From an uncultured Roseovarius sp. (GTDB lineage Bacteria; Pseudomonadota; Alphaproteobacteria; Rhodobacterales; Rhodobacteraceae), in the NCBI GenBank assembly GCA_947503145.1, contig CANNCP010000004.1, forward strand, positions 1-64,000: a stretch of DNA of 64,000 nucleotides, written 5' to 3'. Below the pieces are notes generated by a model. That model had not been told where the DNA came from and made no database searches. It saw only the letters and a program-made list of their open reading frames with translations. Below, one piece after another: positions 52,673 through 63,004 of the stretch (its first letter is position 1; each line of letters opens with the position of its first letter). The translations under genes and the position numbers were made by a program.

Positions 52673-54988
52673 ATGCGCGCAATGGCGGACACGACCTATA
52701 CCATGGCCCATTGGGGCACTTTCAGGACCGAGGCAGGTCGGCAGCCCCGCCTGCACCCGCTGGCAGGGGATCCCGCGCCGTCGGATCTGGGCCTGTCGAT
52801 GTCCAGCGTGCTGAGCGACAGCGCGCGCATTACCCAACCAATGGTACGCGCAGGGTTCCTGTCCGACGGCCCGGAATCGCGCGTGCGCCGGGGCGCAGAC
52901 CCTTTTGTGCCAGTCACCTGGTCGACCGCCACACGCCTTGCTGCGCGCGAACTGGACCGGGTGAGGGGCACATATGGCAACCGTACCGTCTTTGGCGGAT
53001 CCTACGGCTGGGCCAGTGCCGGGCGGTTCCACCATGTCCAAAGCCAGTTGCACCGTTTTCTGAACGTCGCGGGCGGCTATGTGCGGTCGGTCAACACCCA
53101 CAGCCACGCTGCCGCCGAGGTGACAATACCGCATCTGATCGGCTCGACCGGCGGGATGGGTGCGCATCACACGCCATGGCCGCTGATCTGCGGGCATACG
53201 GAACTTTTCGTCGCTTTCGGGGGCCTGTCCGAAAAGAACACGCAGGTCAGCGCCGGGGGCGTGGCCGAGCACACCGTACCGCGCTGGCTGGAACAGTGTC
53301 ACGCTACGGGTACGCGTTTCGTAAACGTCAGTCCGCTACGGTCGGACATGGCGCCGGGGCTTGATGCAGACTGGCTGCCCGTACGTCCCGGAAGCGACAC
53401 GGCGCTGATGCTGGGCCTTGCGCATACGCTGGAGGCTGATGGCCTGACCGACCGCGCCTTTCTGGCCAGCCATGTCTGCGGCTTTGACCGGTTCGCAGCC
53501 TATCTCATGGGGCAGACCGACGGGATTCCCAAGACCGCTGACTGGGCGGCGGAACTTTGCGGCCTTGATGCCGAAACGATTCGCGCACTGGCCCGGCGCA
53601 TGGCGAAAAAGCGAACGATGATTTCCGTCGCCTGGTCGCTGCAACGCGCGGACCACGGCGAACAGCCCATCTGGATGGCAGTGACCCTGGCGGCGATGCT
53701 GGGCCAAATCGGCCTGCCTGGCGGCGGCTTTGGTGTGGGGTATGCCTGCGCCAACCGTGTCGGCAATGTCAAAAGCACGGTTGCCTGGTCTGCCCTGCCG
53801 CAATTCACCAATCCGGTCGCGGATTTCATCCCCGTGGCACGGGTGGCCGACATGCTGCTGAATCCCGGCACGCCCTTCACTTATAACGGGCAGGATCTGA
53901 GCTATCCCGATATCCGTCTGGTCTGGTGGGCCGGTGGCAACCCGTTCCACCACCAGCAGGACCTCAACAAGCTGTTGCGCGCCTGGCGCTGCCCCGAAAC
54001 CGTCATCGTGCAGGATGCCTGGTGGACCGCCACCGCGCGCCATGCCGACATCGTCCTGCCCTGCACCACCTCGCTTGAGCGCAACGACCTGGGCATAGCC
54101 AAGGACGAGCCGCTGCTGGTGGCAATGCGGCAGGTGGCACAACCACATTCACAAGCGCGCAACGATTACGACATCCTGGCGGAAATCGCAGCGCATATGG
54201 ACCTGCACGATACCTTTACCGAAGGCCGTGACGAGATGGATTGGGTGCGGCATCTCTACGATACATCGCGCGCGACAGCAGCTGCCAAGGGCATCGATCT
54301 GCCCGATTTCGACCAGTTCTGGCAGGACGGTCTGGCCCGCTTCGAGCTGCAAGAGGAACCGCGTCCGCTGCTGGCAGATTTTCGGCGTGACCCGGTGGCC
54401 CATGCGCTGCCCACGCCTTCGGGCCGGATCGAGGTGTTTTCCGAACGGGTCGCGGGTTTCGGCTATGCCGATTGCCCCGGTCACGCCTGCTGGTTGCCAC
54501 CGCGCGAATGGCTGGGGCACAATACCTGCACACCCGACATGCTGCACCTGGTCTCGAACCAGCCGATGACGCGCCTGCACGGGCAGTTGGACAATGGCAC
54601 AGTCAGCCGCGCCTCCAAGATTGCCGGTCGTGAACCGGCCACGTTCAACCCCGCGGACGCCGCCGCCCGCGGTATCTCCGAGGGCGACATCGTGCGCCTT
54701 AGCAACGCGCGTGGCGCTTGTCTGGTGGGCGCGCGCCTGTCGCAAGATGTGGCGAAAGGTATCGTGCAACTGGCCACCGGTGCCTGGTTCAATCCCGAAC
54801 ATCCCGGCCAGGAGGGATCGCTGGATCTGCATGGCAATCCCAACATCCTGACGCGCGATGCAGGCACCTCGCAACTGGCGCAGGGTCCGATCGCGCATAG
54901 TGCGCTGATCCGCGCAGAACGGTTTACCGAACCACTGCCACCCGTCACCGCCTTTGATCCCCCGGCGCTCTTGCCGCCCCAATCCTGA
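52673..54988 (+). CDS. DMSO-reductase-family molybdoenzyme, biotin-sulfoxide-reductase-like, cytoplasmic
   Basis: A 771-aa bis-MGD enzyme. GGSYGWASAGRFHH places the metal-ligand serine at Ser115, as in the DMSO/TMAO/biotin-sulfoxide reductase group. WAGGNPFHHQQDLNKL, DIVLPCTTSLERND and the C-terminal HLVSNQPMTRLHGQLDNG are diagnostic. There is no Tat signal and no N-terminal [4Fe-4S] cysteine set, matching cytoplasmic BisC-like enzymes. It probably reduces an S- or N-oxide. It is divergent from the peptide transporter and followed by a matching binding protein, so the oxide may be a peptide or peptide-like compound. ATG at 52682 is an alternative start. Confidence 0.8.
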   Translation: MRAMADTTYTMAHWGTFRTEAGRQPRLHPLAGDPAPSDLGLSMSSVLSDSARITQPMVRAGFLSDGPESRVRRGADPFVPVTWSTATRLAARELDRVRGTYGNRTVFGGSYGWASAGRFHHVQSQLHRFLNVAGGYVRSVNTHSHAAAEVTIPHLIGSTGGMGAHHTPWPLICGHTELFVAFGGLSEKNTQVSAGGVAEHTVPRWLEQCHATGTRFVNVSPLRSDMAPGLDADWLPVRPGSDTALMLGLAHTLEADGLTDRAFLASHVCGFDRFAAYLMGQTDGIPKTADWAAELCGLDAETIRALARRMAKKRTMISVAWSLQRADHGEQPIWMAVTLAAMLGQIGLPGGGFGVGYACANRVGNVKSTVAWSALPQFTNPVADFIPVARVADMLLNPGTPFTYNGQDLSYPDIRLVWWAGGNPFHHQQDLNKLLRAWRCPETVIVQDAWWTATARHADIVLPCTTSLERNDLGIAKDEPLLVAMRQVAQPHSQARNDYDILAEIAAHMDLHDTFTEGRDEMDWVRHLYDTSRATAAAKGIDLPDFDQFWQDGLARFELQEEPRPLLADFRRDPVAHALPTPSGRIEVFSERVAGFGYADCPGHACWLPPREWLGHNTCTPDMLHLVSNQPMTRLHGQLDNGTVSRASKIAGREPATFNPADAAARGISEGDIVRLSNARGACLVGARLSQDVAKGIVQLATGAWFNPEHPGQEGSLDLHGNPNILTRDAGTSQLAQGPIAHSALIRAERFTEPLPPVTAFDPPALLPPQS

Positions 54989-55223
54989 AGTAATTCATTA
55001 TGCCCCAAGATCCCGCCGATTTCTGGAAACGGTAATGCGCCATCATCACGGCCGGCGCGTCGTCCAAGGCGGCGGTCACTTCGCTGGCCGGGGCGCTTTC
55101 GGTCGAACTGGGCCGGACAAAATCCGCATCAATGTCCATGTGACAAGTCCGTACAGATCCTGGATAACAGCACACACGGAGACCGGGACTCTCAACTTCA
55201 GTCCAAACAAGGTAGAATTGAAA

Positions 55224-56819
55224 ATGAAACGCCGTGATTTCCTGACCAGTGCCGTCGTCCTTGGCGCGGCCTCGGTCCTGCCATTGTCCTGGGCCCATGC
55301 CCAAAGCCGCGAAGAAAGCCTGCGCGTGCTCAGCGAAGGCGCCGCCAACTCATTCGACTCCTTTTCAGTCGGGGTGAACCGCAACTCCATCCAGATCAGT
55401 TGGAACGTCTATGACCGCCTCGTCCGCTTTGCGTACAAGGACATGGGGGACGGTGTGGGGTATTATGACTATTTCCAGATCGAACCAGAGCTGGCTGAGA
55501 GCTTTTCGGTCGCGGACGACAAGAAATCCATCACCTTCAAGCTGCGCTCCGATGCTACATTTCACGATGGCAGCCCGGTCACGGCAGCGGATGTCAAATG
55601 GTCACTTGATCGCGTCATCGCCAGCCCGGTTGGCGCGTCGCAGTTCAAGACCGGCTCGATGACCTCGCCCGACCAGTTCGTGGTGGTGAACGACCTGACC
55701 TTCCGCATCGACCTGCCTCAGCCCGACCGTTTTGCATTGCCTAATCTGGCGCTGACCTATCCGATCATCGTCAATTCCAAGCTGGCACTGCAAAACGCCA
55801 CCGAGGCCGACCCCTTTGCAATGGAGTGGCTGCAATCCAACGCCGCCGGCGGTGGTGCCTACAAGATCGCGCAGGCCGAAATTGGCGAGAAAATCCTGTT
55901 CGAGCGCAATGACGTCTGGAAAAGCGGCGCGCTGCCCGGTTTCAAGCGGGTTCTGTGGCAAACCGTCGCCACAGCCGAGACGCGGGTGGCCAGCCTGGTG
56001 CGGGGCGATACGGACATCGCCCAGGACCTGCCCCCAAAGGACGTGCTCAGCCTGTTGGACAATCCCGACATCAAGGTGATCGGTGTGCCGACCTCCAGCT
56101 TTCATTTCATCGGCATGAACGGTGCCCTGGCCCCCTTCGACAACAAGCTGGTGCGCCAGGCCATCGCCTATGCCCTGCCCTATGATGACATGTTCCAGAC
56201 CACTCTCTTCGGACGAGGGCGCGCGCTGCATGGCGGCACCCCGGGCAAGCCCGACAGCATCGCCTATCCGCAGGAAAGCGGTTATGACACCGATCTGGAC
56301 AAGGCGCGCGCACTGCTGGCCGAAGCAGGCATGGCCGACGGGTTCAAGACAACCTTTTCCTATGAACTGTCGATGGCCACCATCGCCGAGCCGGTCGCCC
56401 TGCTGTTGCAGGAGGCACTTGCCAAGATCGGTATCGAGGTCGAGATTGAAAAGATACCTGCGGGCCAGCTGGGAACGATGTTGCAGGACAAAAAGGTGCC
56501 CTTCTACTTTGAAGGTTCGACCGCCTATCTGTCCGACCCCGATTATTTCTTTCGCGTGTTCTACACCGGCGATTCCCGCTGGAACTTTGGGGCCTATCAG
56601 AACGAGGAGTTCGCGCAGCTCGTTGCGGATTCGCGGTATGAAGCGGATGAAGCTGCCTACGAAGATCAGGTCAAGCGCATGATCGAGTACGTCAAGGAGG
56701 AAGTCCCGATCATCATCCTGTGGCATCCTTCTCTGGATACCGGGATGCAAAAGGACGTGGCGGGCTACAGTTATACCTTCCATCGCCAACTTGAGATGAA
56801 GACGCTGCACCGGGACTGA
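55224..56819 (+). CDS. Peptide-type ABC solute-binding protein (Tat-exported)
   Basis: A 531-aa family 5 (SBP_bac_5) binding protein. KRRDFLTSAVVLGAASVLPL is a twin-arginine-like signal. FKLRSDATFHDGSPVTAADVKWSLDRV is the family signature region, and PYDDMFQTTLFGRG follows. It is encoded next to the molybdoenzyme and opposite the dppBCDF permeases, so it very likely feeds that transporter. The ATG at 55224 opens the signal peptide; the upstream frame is not coding. The 235 bp between this and the molybdoenzyme gene hold nothing recognised. Confidence 0.86.
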   Translation: MKRRDFLTSAVVLGAASVLPLSWAHAQSREESLRVLSEGAANSFDSFSVGVNRNSIQISWNVYDRLVRFAYKDMGDGVGYYDYFQIEPELAESFSVADDKKSITFKLRSDATFHDGSPVTAADVKWSLDRVIASPVGASQFKTGSMTSPDQFVVVNDLTFRIDLPQPDRFALPNLALTYPIIVNSKLALQNATEADPFAMEWLQSNAAGGGAYKIAQAEIGEKILFERNDVWKSGALPGFKRVLWQTVATAETRVASLVRGDTDIAQDLPPKDVLSLLDNPDIKVIGVPTSSFHFIGMNGALAPFDNKLVRQAIAYALPYDDMFQTTLFGRGRALHGGTPGKPDSIAYPQESGYDTDLDKARALLAEAGMADGFKTTFSYELSMATIAEPVALLLQEALAKIGIEVEIEKIPAGQLGTMLQDKKVPFYFEGSTAYLSDPDYFFRVFYTGDSRWNFGAYQNEEFAQLVADSRYEADEAAYEDQVKRMIEYVKEEVPIIILWHPSLDTGMQKDVAGYSYTFHRQLEMKTLHRD

Positions 56820-57007
56820 ACAACCGGGCCGGAACCAGCGTGCGCAACTGACCCTGCCCCAGCCCAAGCAATTCCAGCATTTATTGCTTCCGCTGAAATC
56901 CGCGGATTTCCCACGTGACGTCACCGCTCTGCGCGCGGTTCACCCGCCGTAGATCCGGGGCAGACCCGGCGCAGGCCGTGTACGGCGGTCACATCGGCCG
57001 GGTTTCT

Positions 57008-57478
57008 TTACGGCATCAGCACATCGCTGCGCGAAAACTCCGCCGCCTCCTCGCTCAGATCATCATAGAGCAATTCGATCCGCACCGTCTCGATGCTGCC
57101 CAAGGGCTGCGCGATATAGGGCAATCCGTCCTCGGTCCTGAGCGCGTTGGGCGTCGCTGTTCCTTCCAGACAGGGCGGCATCGGCCAGACCTGCATCGGT
57201 CCGCCATTGAGGCCATAGCGCATCTGGTGCAGGCCGCAGCGCCAGCTCAACAGATGTGTGACATAGAACAGGTCCTGCCCGTCAAATTCGCGCACTGCGA
57301 TCCAGTTGCCGCGTGTCATGCCCAGGATCGGCTTGACCTCCGCCGCGGTGGTGAACTTGCCCGAAGGCACCTGCGGTTCGGCCATGAACGCTGCGTCCTG
57401 TGCTGGCGGGGCGCTTTCGCCTGCCTGCCCGCCTCCGCCCAGCGCCACGGCAATGGTGATAAGGATCCAATCAATCAT
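57008..57478 (-). CDS. Conserved hypothetical membrane-anchored protein
   Basis: A 156-aa protein. The N-terminus is a single hydrophobic segment (MIDWILITIAVALGGG). The rest has WIAVREFDGQDLFYVTHLLSW, CGLHQMRYGLNGG and PLGSIETVRIELLYDD. I recognise no named family but it looks conserved in roseobacters. The start at 57478 has AGGGAG eight bases upstream, better than the GTG at 57484. It is divergent from the glycosyltransferase-like gene (101 bp). Confidence 0.6.
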   Translation of the reverse strand: MIDWILITIAVALGGGGQAGESAPPAQDAAFMAEPQVPSGKFTTAAEVKPILGMTRGNWIAVREFDGQDLFYVTHLLSWRCGLHQMRYGLNGGPMQVWPMPPCLEGTATPNALRTEDGLPYIAQPLGSIETVRIELLYDDLSEEAAEFSRSDVLMP

Positions 57479-57579
57479 TCCCACTTCTCCCTTTTTTCAA
57501 GATCGCAGCACCTGCCCCCTTATGCCGTGCCAGGATCAGCCCTATACTGCGCGCAACGACAGGCAAGGCAGGGCCCAGT

Positions 57580-58584
57580 ATGGCGGCGCAGGCAGGCAAA
57601 AGACACCCTTTCAACATCCTGATCATCGGCCAGGGCGGGCGGCTGCAATACGAGGCCATCATGTTCTGCGCCTCGCTGCGCGAGACAACGCCGGATTTCA
57701 ACGGGCGGCTGATCGTGGCAGAACCGCAGCCCGGCCCGCTCTGGAAGGGCGACCCGCGCATTCACGGCCCAGAGACCGCCGCGCTGCTGGAAGAGCTGGG
57801 CGCCGAAATCATCCCCTTCGAGAGCCGCCATTTCGGCCAGGACTATCCCTACGGCAACAAGATCGAGGCGCTGCGCATCCTGCCCGAGGGCGAGCCCTTC
57901 GTGTTTTTCGACACCGATACGCTGGTGACGGGCGATCTGATGAGTGTGCCGTTCGATTTCAACCGGCCCAGCGCGTCACTGCGCCGCGAGGGCACATGGC
58001 CCAAGCCGGACCTCTACGGTCCCGGCTACACCGATATCTGGAAATCGCTCTACGACAAGTTCGGCCTCGATTTTGACAGTTCGCTCGACATGTCCCAGCC
58101 GGATGAATTCTGGCGGCGTTATCTCTATTTCAACGCCGGGTTCTTCTATTATCGCTGCCCGGCCGAATTCGGCGCGCGGTTCGAGGAATACGCGCTGGCG
58201 ATCCGCGACGCCCCCCCGCCCGAACTGATCTGTCAAGAGCTTGACCCGTGGCTCGATCAGGTCGCGCTGCCGCTGGTAATCCACAGCCTCGGCGGCGGGC
58301 GTGATACGTTACCCGGCGGCTATCTGGACGGTGAAATCACCTGCCATTACCGGCTGTTGCCGCTGCTCTACGCCCGCGAGAGCGAACGCGTCGTGGAAGT
58401 GCTGCACGAGGTCACGACGCCCAACCGGATCAAGAAGGTGCTCAAGGAATATGACCCGATCAAGCGGATGGTCTATCAGGGGCGCGGCTTCAAGGTGCGC
58501 GACCTGTTCGATCAGGACAACCTGCCCCGCAAGGAGCAGGCGATCCGCAACAGGATCAAGCGCAACGGGTTCTGGATGCGGTAG
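57580..58584 (+). CDS. Glycosyltransferase-like protein with DxD motif
   Basis: A 334-aa protein. ILIIGQGGRLQYEAIMFCAS opens a Rossmann-like fold and FVFFDTDTLV places a metal-binding DxD motif at Asp111-Thr-Asp113. YFNAGFFYYRCPAEF resembles the acceptor region of GT8-like enzymes. The C-terminal 60 residues are basic. It could add a sugar to a surface glycan; the substrate is unknown. It stands alone. Confidence 0.55.
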   Translation: MAAQAGKRHPFNILIIGQGGRLQYEAIMFCASLRETTPDFNGRLIVAEPQPGPLWKGDPRIHGPETAALLEELGAEIIPFESRHFGQDYPYGNKIEALRILPEGEPFVFFDTDTLVTGDLMSVPFDFNRPSASLRREGTWPKPDLYGPGYTDIWKSLYDKFGLDFDSSLDMSQPDEFWRRYLYFNAGFFYYRCPAEFGARFEEYALAIRDAPPPELICQELDPWLDQVALPLVIHSLGGGRDTLPGGYLDGEITCHYRLLPLLYARESERVVEVLHEVTTPNRIKKVLKEYDPIKRMVYQGRGFKVRDLFDQDNLPRKEQAIRNRIKRNGFWMR

Positions 58585-58752
58585 TTGCGATGAACCGAGC
58601 ATAGGCACCAACACAACGATCCCCCGGCGTGAAATCAACATCCCTGGGCCGCCGCGCGATCTCCAGACCACCCGCTTTCACGCTTATCCGTTGCCGCCGC
58701 ACTGACGATCCCGTAAAGATTTCAGCAACGCACTTCCTCAGGAGGACCATCC

Positions 58753-60030
58753 ATGACCTATGGCTTTGATACATTGCAAATTCACGCCGGAGCTCGGCCC
58801 GACCCCGCAACCGGCGCGCGGCAGACGCCGATCTACCAGACGACAGCCTATGTGTTCCGCGACGCCGACCATGCCGCCGCACTCTTCAACCTTCAGGAAG
58901 TAGGCTACATCTATTCGCGCCTGACCAACCCGACCGTTGCCGTCCTGCAGGAACGCGTTGCCACGCTCGAAGGCGGCGCAGGCGCGGTCTGCTGCTCTTC
59001 GGGGCACGCCGCGCAGATCATGGCACTCTTTCCGCTGATGGCGCCGGGCCTCAACGTCGTGGTTTCGACCCGCCTCTATGGCGGCTCGATCACCCAGTTC
59101 AGCCAGACTATGCAACGGTTCGGCTGGGAGGCACGCTTTGTCGATATCGACGATATGGACGCCATCGAGGCTGCCATCGACGATAAAACGCGCGCGGTGT
59201 TCTGCGAATCCATCGCCAACCCCGGCGGGCATATCGCCGATCTGCGCGCCGTTGCGGATGTGACGGACAAGGCGGGCATCCCGCTGATCGTCGACAACAC
59301 CACCGCCTCGCCCTATCTGTGCCGCCCGATCGAGCATGGCGCGACGCTGGTGGTGCATTCGATGACCAAATACCTGACCGGCAACGGCACCGTCACGGGC
59401 GGCGTCGTGGTGGACAGCGGCACGTTCGACTGGTCCGCCTCGGACAAGTTCCCCTCGCTCAGCCAGCCCGAAACGGCCTATCACGGACTCAAGTTCCACG
59501 AGACCTTCGGCCCGCTCGCCTTTACCTTCCACGGCATCGCCATCGGGCTGCGCGACCTTGGCATGACGCTGAATCCGCAGGCGGCGCATTACACGCTGAT
59601 GGGCATCGAAACACTGAGCCTGCGCATGGAGCGCCACGTACAGAACGCCAGTCGCATTGCCGAGTGGCTGGAAAAGCACGACCGCGTGGCCAGCGTGACC
59701 TATGCCGGCCTCAAGAGTTCGCCCTATTTCGATCGCGTGGCCAAATACTGCCCGCGCGGCGCCAGCGGCCTTTTCACCGTGCAGCTCAAGAGCGGCTATG
59801 ACGGCTGTGTGCGGATGGTCGACAGCCTGGAGCTGTTCAGCCACGTGGCCAACCTAGGCGATACCCGCTCTCTGGTCATCCACCCGGCCTCCACCACCCA
59901 CCGCCAGCTCTCTGATGAACAGCTGAAGGCAGCCGGTGCCGGTCCCGATATGGTGCGCATCTCCATCGGAACCGAGGACGCGGACGACCTCATCGCCGAT
60001 CTCGACCAGGCACTGATCAAGGCGGGCTGA
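58753..60030 (+). CDS. metY: O-acetylhomoserine sulfhydrylase MetY
   Basis: A 425-aa PLP enzyme of the Cys/Met metabolism family. YIYSRLTNPTVAVLQERVA, AVCCSSGHAAQIMAL, the PLP lysine Lys206 in HSMTKYLTGNG and the C-terminal RSLVIHPASTTH-x-QLS motif match O-acetylhomoserine (thiol)-lyase. It makes homocysteine from O-acetylhomoserine and sulfide. AGGAGG is well placed before the ATG. Confidence 0.9.
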   Translation: MTYGFDTLQIHAGARPDPATGARQTPIYQTTAYVFRDADHAAALFNLQEVGYIYSRLTNPTVAVLQERVATLEGGAGAVCCSSGHAAQIMALFPLMAPGLNVVVSTRLYGGSITQFSQTMQRFGWEARFVDIDDMDAIEAAIDDKTRAVFCESIANPGGHIADLRAVADVTDKAGIPLIVDNTTASPYLCRPIEHGATLVVHSMTKYLTGNGTVTGGVVVDSGTFDWSASDKFPSLSQPETAYHGLKFHETFGPLAFTFHGIAIGLRDLGMTLNPQAAHYTLMGIETLSLRMERHVQNASRIAEWLEKHDRVASVTYAGLKSSPYFDRVAKYCPRGASGLFTVQLKSGYDGCVRMVDSLELFSHVANLGDTRSLVIHPASTTHRQLSDEQLKAAGAGPDMVRISIGTEDADDLIADLDQALIKAG

Positions 60031-60241
60031 CCCTGCGCCGGCCTTCCAGGCCCGACCAATACGCCGGGGGGCCATGTCGCATCATTGCGCCCAGCTGCAA
60101 TGGCGACGTCCCCCCGGCCCCGCACCACCGCCAAAGGCCCAACATCCGGCATGGCTTTCCCTCGGCAGGAAGCTGCTTTAGACTTGGATGTTGTGATCTG
60201 AGGACTCCCCGACTTGTGACAGCGGTGTTAGAACGCCTGAT

Positions 60242-63004
60242 ATGAAACCCAATTTCGCCCTTTCGCTGTCATTCGACGGTATCGGCCTGCTGCACCGGCG
60301 TTTTCCCGGCTGGACGCTTGTGGACGAGGTCACACTGGATACCGACGATCTGTCGGCCGCGCTGGCCGAGCTGCGCTCGAAGGCTATCGCGCTCGACGCC
60401 TCGGGGCTACGCACCAAGCTGGTCATTCCCAACGATCAGATCAAATACCTCTCCATCCCGGTTCCCGGCGATGACCCGGAGATGCAGGCTCTGGCTGTGC
60501 TCGCGGCGCTGGAGGGGGCGACCCCCTACCGCGTCGATGAACTGGTCTATGACTGGACCGCCGACGGTCCTGATCTGAAGATTGCGGCCGTCGCACGCGA
60601 AACGCTGGACGAGGCCGAAGCCTTTGCCGTTGACCATGCCTATGCCCCGGTCTGCTTTGTTGCGACCCCCGCAAACGACGATTTCAGCGGCGAGCCGTTC
60701 TTTGGCGAAACGGCACATGCGCGCACGATCCTGCCCGACGAGGGGCGCGTGGCCCGCGACACGGCCCCGATCCGCATCATCGGCACCAGCAAGCCTCTGG
60801 CGGCGTCCGAGGCCGCAACGCCCGTGGTCGCAGCCGAAGACGGCGAACCGCCCGCGCCGGACCCTGATCTGACCGCCGTTCCTGAAACAGCGTCCGGCAA
60901 AGGCAAAAATGCGCCCGCGAAAAAGCCGGAGAGCGCATCGAAGTCGAAATCCGAAGCGCCCGTCAAGACCGACGAAGCCTTGGCCAAACCCTTTACCAGC
61001 ATTCGCGCCAGTCGCGGCGATGTACCCGGTACGGCCCCCAAACTCAGCGCTCCGTCACGGCTGCACGGACTGATCGCGTCGCGAACGGACGGCGCGCTGC
61101 GCCCCGGTGCCGCCAAAGCGGACCAGACACCAACACCCGAGCTATCCTCGCCCGGCGCAGAGGCCACACCGGACACCACACAGCTCGCTCAGGCTGCCGC
61201 CAGCCTGCGGCCCGACCCTGCGGAGCGGCTGCACAGCCCGGAGGCGGCGGCAGACGCCGACAGCCCGCCCAGGGTGGCGTTCTTCAGCGGCCGCAAGCCG
61301 CGGTCCACGCAGGCAGAGGCCCGCCCGAAGAGCGCCAGTCACAAACCCGACAATTCCGCCAAGACGCGTTTCGAAGACGAAAAGCAGCGCATGACTGTCT
61401 TTGGCGCACGCCAGTCCCAGGTCGGCGGCAAGCCGCGTTTTCTGGGCCTGATCCTGACGGCCGCGCTGCTTCTCTTCCTCGTCGTGGTGGCCGCCTGGGC
61501 GTCGATCTACCTCGATGACGGGCTGGCGCGGCTCTTTGGCGGCCCCAAGGAGGTCCAGGTCGCCGACGACGCGCCTGCCACCACCACGGAACCGGACGAC
61601 GCTCCGCTGGCGGACGCGGCCCTGCCCGCCGCCACCGATACCGATACCGATACCGGCGCGTCCACGGAACCGACCGACAATGCAGGGACCGACATGGCCG
61701 GGCTTACGCCGCAGGCCGCCCCCCTCCCCGAACCGCCCGCCGCCGAGGTCGTCGAGACACCTGCCGCCGATCAGCCCGCAGCAGAGACAAGCACGCCCCC
61801 CGTCGCGCCAGAACCCCTGACACCGAGCGCGTCCCTGGCGCGCTACGCCGCCACCGGCATCTGGCAACTGGCGCCCGAACCACCCGCCGCACCGCGCGCC
61901 TCCGGCGATGCAGAGCGCGTATTCCGGATTTCGGTCGACCCTGATGTCCACTTCAACGATCCCGCGACCCTACCCCGTGACGTCGGCACACAACGCGATG
62001 CTCCGCCCGAAACACCCGCTCTTCCGTATGCGCCCGGTGTGACCTTTGACATCAACGAGAACGGCCTGGTACGCGCAACACCCGAAGGGGCGATGACGCC
62101 GCAGGGGGTGCGCGTCCATGCCGCCCGCCCCGTGATCGAGCCGCCGGCAACGATGCAGCGCAGCACGCCCACCGAACCGGGCGTGCCCGAAGTCATCCCG
62201 GACCCGTCCGACACCGCACAGGAGGCAGAACCGGTCGAGGTCGCCGAGCCCACTTCGCCGCTGGCCGCCATCCGCCCGCGCCTGCGCCCCGCCGGGATCG
62301 CCCCTGAAACGGAAGACGCAGCAGGTGCCGAACCCGGCAGCACCGAAACAGAGGCCGACCCGGAACCCCTGGCAGAGACCGACACGGAGCCCGAAGCTCA
62401 GGGCGTGGCCCAGGATGAAGTATCTCTGTCCGCTGCCGATACGGCCCTTGCCGGGTTCCGCCCGCGCGCCCGGCCCGACAGCATCACTGCCCGCACCGAG
62501 ACCGTCGCCGCAGAAACCGGGGACAACGTAACCGAACCGGACGCGCTGGAAGCGGCCATCGCGCTGGCAAACGCCAGCGACACAACCGGCGAAGAGCGCG
62601 ACCAAACGCTTTTCGAGAATGCGACACCGCAGGCAGTGACTGCCTCGCTGACGCCGCTGACCCGGCCCAAGAATTTCGCCGCCATCGTCGAACGCGCCCA
62701 GGACAGCGCATCGGCGCAACCCGTCGCAACAGCACAGGCGATGGCCCCGCCCCTGCCCTCGACCGCCTCGGTGGCCAAGGAGGCAACGGAGCGCAACGTG
62801 CTGAACCTGCGCAACGTCAACCTGATCGGCGTTTACGGCGCGCCCACCAGTCGCCGCGCGCTGGTGCGCCTGTCGAACGGCCGCTACAAGAAGGTCAAGG
62901 TGGGTGACAAACTCGATGGCGGCAAGGTCGCGGCCATCGGTGACAGTGAACTGCACTACGTCAAGAGAGGCAAGAGCGTCACGCTGCGCATGCCCAAAGG
63001 CTGA
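60242..63004 (+). CDS. Large bitopic membrane protein with PilM/GspL-like and PilP-like ends
   Basis: A 920-aa protein. Residues 1-160 look like a cytoplasmic actin-fold PilM/GspL-type domain (LHRRFPGWTLVDEV, KLVIPNDQIKYLSIPVPG, GATPYRVDELVYDW). A Ser/Pro/Ala-rich stretch follows, then one transmembrane helix at ~400-424 (LILTAALLLFLVVVAAWASIYL-like). The long periplasmic part is acidic and low in complexity, with repeated RPRARP and RPRLRP-type boxes. Residues ~850-920 (NVNLIGVYGAPTSRRALVRL, KVKVGDKLDGGKV) resemble a PilP/GspC HR domain. It appears to be an orphan envelope protein; a secretion or pilus link is inferred from fold only. Confidence 0.55.
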   Translation: MKPNFALSLSFDGIGLLHRRFPGWTLVDEVTLDTDDLSAALAELRSKAIALDASGLRTKLVIPNDQIKYLSIPVPGDDPEMQALAVLAALEGATPYRVDELVYDWTADGPDLKIAAVARETLDEAEAFAVDHAYAPVCFVATPANDDFSGEPFFGETAHARTILPDEGRVARDTAPIRIIGTSKPLAASEAATPVVAAEDGEPPAPDPDLTAVPETASGKGKNAPAKKPESASKSKSEAPVKTDEALAKPFTSIRASRGDVPGTAPKLSAPSRLHGLIASRTDGALRPGAAKADQTPTPELSSPGAEATPDTTQLAQAAASLRPDPAERLHSPEAAADADSPPRVAFFSGRKPRSTQAEARPKSASHKPDNSAKTRFEDEKQRMTVFGARQSQVGGKPRFLGLILTAALLLFLVVVAAWASIYLDDGLARLFGGPKEVQVADDAPATTTEPDDAPLADAALPAATDTDTDTGASTEPTDNAGTDMAGLTPQAAPLPEPPAAEVVETPAADQPAAETSTPPVAPEPLTPSASLARYAATGIWQLAPEPPAAPRASGDAERVFRISVDPDVHFNDPATLPRDVGTQRDAPPETPALPYAPGVTFDINENGLVRATPEGAMTPQGVRVHAARPVIEPPATMQRSTPTEPGVPEVIPDPSDTAQEAEPVEVAEPTSPLAAIRPRLRPAGIAPETEDAAGAEPGSTETEADPEPLAETDTEPEAQGVAQDEVSLSAADTALAGFRPRARPDSITARTETVAAETGDNVTEPDALEAAIALANASDTTGEERDQTLFENATPQAVTASLTPLTRPKNFAAIVERAQDSASAQPVATAQAMAPPLPSTASVAKEATERNVLNLRNVNLIGVYGAPTSRRALVRLSNGRYKKVKVGDKLDGGKVAAIGDSELHYVKRGKSVTLRMPKG

